From NCBI GenBank assembly GCA_001939145.1, contig LSRX01000714.1, positions 189,947 to 253,946 on the forward strand: a stretch of 64,000 nucleotides of DNA, read 5' to 3'. Positions 63,188-64,000 of this stretch are shown piece by piece. This DNA comes from Symbiodinium microadriaticum. Taxonomy: Eukaryota; Sar; Dinophyceae; Suessiales; Symbiodiniaceae. Both the position numbers and the translations under genes were made by a program. The notes below the pieces were generated by a model that did no database searches, was not told the DNA's origin, and worked only from the letters and a program-made list of their open reading frames with translations. The first letter of the stretch is position 1; every line of letters starts with the position of its first letter.

Positions 63188-63360
63188 GCTCCCGATCTAC
63201 GGAACACGAAGCTCTGCAAAGACAAGGGTGAATGCCAGGAGAGGTTCTGTGCAGTCTTTGTTCCCACAGTTGCCTGCTTGGCTTCGCTTTTTTCCAGAAG
63301 GACAGACGCTGTCCGTACGCACACAACGAAGAGGAGCTCCGTTCGACAGGCCTCTTCTAC
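63188..63360 (+). CDS. CCCH zinc-finger protein, two exons
   Basis: Exon 63188-63238 (APDLRNTKLCKDKGECQ) and exon 63301-63360 (DRRCPYAHNEEELRSTGLFY) join in frame across a 62-base intron with a GA donor and an AG|G acceptor, the splice style of the helicase gene. The join completes one C-x5-C-x4-C-x3-H finger followed by EEELRST, typical of RNA-binding CCCH proteins in protists. Coding continues at least a few codons (KKSLL). Flanking exons are likely but were not placed; an ATG at 63140 starts a possible upstream exon. Function beyond RNA binding is unknown. Confidence 0.75.
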
Positions 63361-63369
63361 AAAAAGTCG

Positions 63370-64000
63370 CTGCTTGCCTTACTCAGAGTTGGGTCTTGCA
63401 GATCTCGCCCTGCCACCCTCCCACACTCCCAACCACCATACTGACTATACTGCTACTATTGCTGCGTCCAAACAGTGATGGCGACGACGACGAGGACAAA
63501 ACAGGGACATCGACGACAACGTTGGTGAATAGTTCTGTGTCGCATGTGCGCTCAGGCTTTGCATCTGGCATCAGAAGGCGAGCCCGAGGGAAGCTTGTTG
63601 CAGTCTTAGCCCTTTTACATGCCTGACTTTCGCCTCTGTCATGAGAACGAGCCGAACAGTGTTGAGCCTGCCAGTTTGCAGAGGCACGCAATTGTACGGA
63701 TGAACCTGCGCAGTGGTTGCTTGAAGGCAAATTCTCCACACTGCAGGTTGCGAACCTGATTCTGCTCTTTCCCACGAAGTCGTGACGTTTGAGCGTAGGA
63801 GCCTGCTGAACTTGAAAGGAGCTGTCGCTTCTTCACAGAACTGTATTTCGATTGCAATTTGCTGGATTTGGCCATCGTGTGATGTGACGCCCCGTGTTTA
63901 TTCCATGTTTCATATTTCCCATCAACCTCTCAATGTCGTAGGGCAGAAGCGCCAAATCTTGCTCCTTGCTCGCAGGGAAAGTGCAGAAACGGAGAGACTT
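63370..64000. other. window end, nothing recognised
   Basis: Further exons of the CCCH gene may lie here, but no motif is visible. A short GACGAC triplet run occurs at 63481-63496. Confidence 0.35.

Overview
The window looks like nuclear DNA of a dinoflagellate, most likely of the Symbiodiniaceae type. The evidence is a host helicase gene cut into exons of 24-84 bases, whose introns start with GT, GC or GA almost interchangeably and always end in AG followed by an exonic G. Long Ty1/copia polyproteins with short LTRs, a DIRS-like tyrosine-recombinase element, abundant triplet microsatellites and low coding density fit the same group. No bacterial-type operon, rRNA, tRNA or CRISPR array was seen.

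Layout. 1-140 is a microsatellite. From 1198 to 35707 a UAP56/DDX39 (Sub2) DECD-box RNA helicase gene runs on the + strand: ten exons at 1198-3253 and twelve at 33280-35707. All 22 join in frame (about 368 codons) across an intron of about 30 kb. That intron holds a 14-copy minisatellite (4079-4642) and two complete, young Ty1/copia elements. Copia-1 is 5707-15355 (LTRs of 117 and 119 bp, target duplication GAGTA). Copia-2 is 21597-29794 (identical 137-bp LTRs, target duplication GTTAT). The intron also contains exons of a second host gene, a 3'-5' exonuclease of the DEDDy type (about 30983-31617).

From 35.7 to 44.9 kb I recognise only simple repeats and possible last helicase exons. From 44963 to 59421 there is a 14.5-kb two-ORF locus. 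A membrane/Cys-rich ORF1 overlaps a 4263-codon ORF2 that carries DIRS-type reverse transcriptase, RNase H and tyrosine recombinase, then a J domain and four zinc-ribbon-like modules. This locus is sprinkled with about 30 tiny palindromes of the form GGYG-N(N)AC-CGCC, in different reading frames and with compensating arm changes. After 59.8 kb only two exons of a CCCH zinc-finger gene (63188-63360) are recognisable.

How the parts relate. The copia elements supply their own Gag, protease, integrase, RT and RNase H. Both break their reading frame between RT and RNase H, by different means. Copia-1 carries a C5-methyltransferase-like domain between protease and integrase and a membrane/coiled-coil/metal-site tail ORF. 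Copia-2 carries a possible degenerate relative of the methyltransferase region and an out-of-frame zinc-knuckle ORF. The strongest candidates for something undescribed are the palindrome family and the J-domain/zinc-ribbon fusion of the giant DIRS-like ORF.
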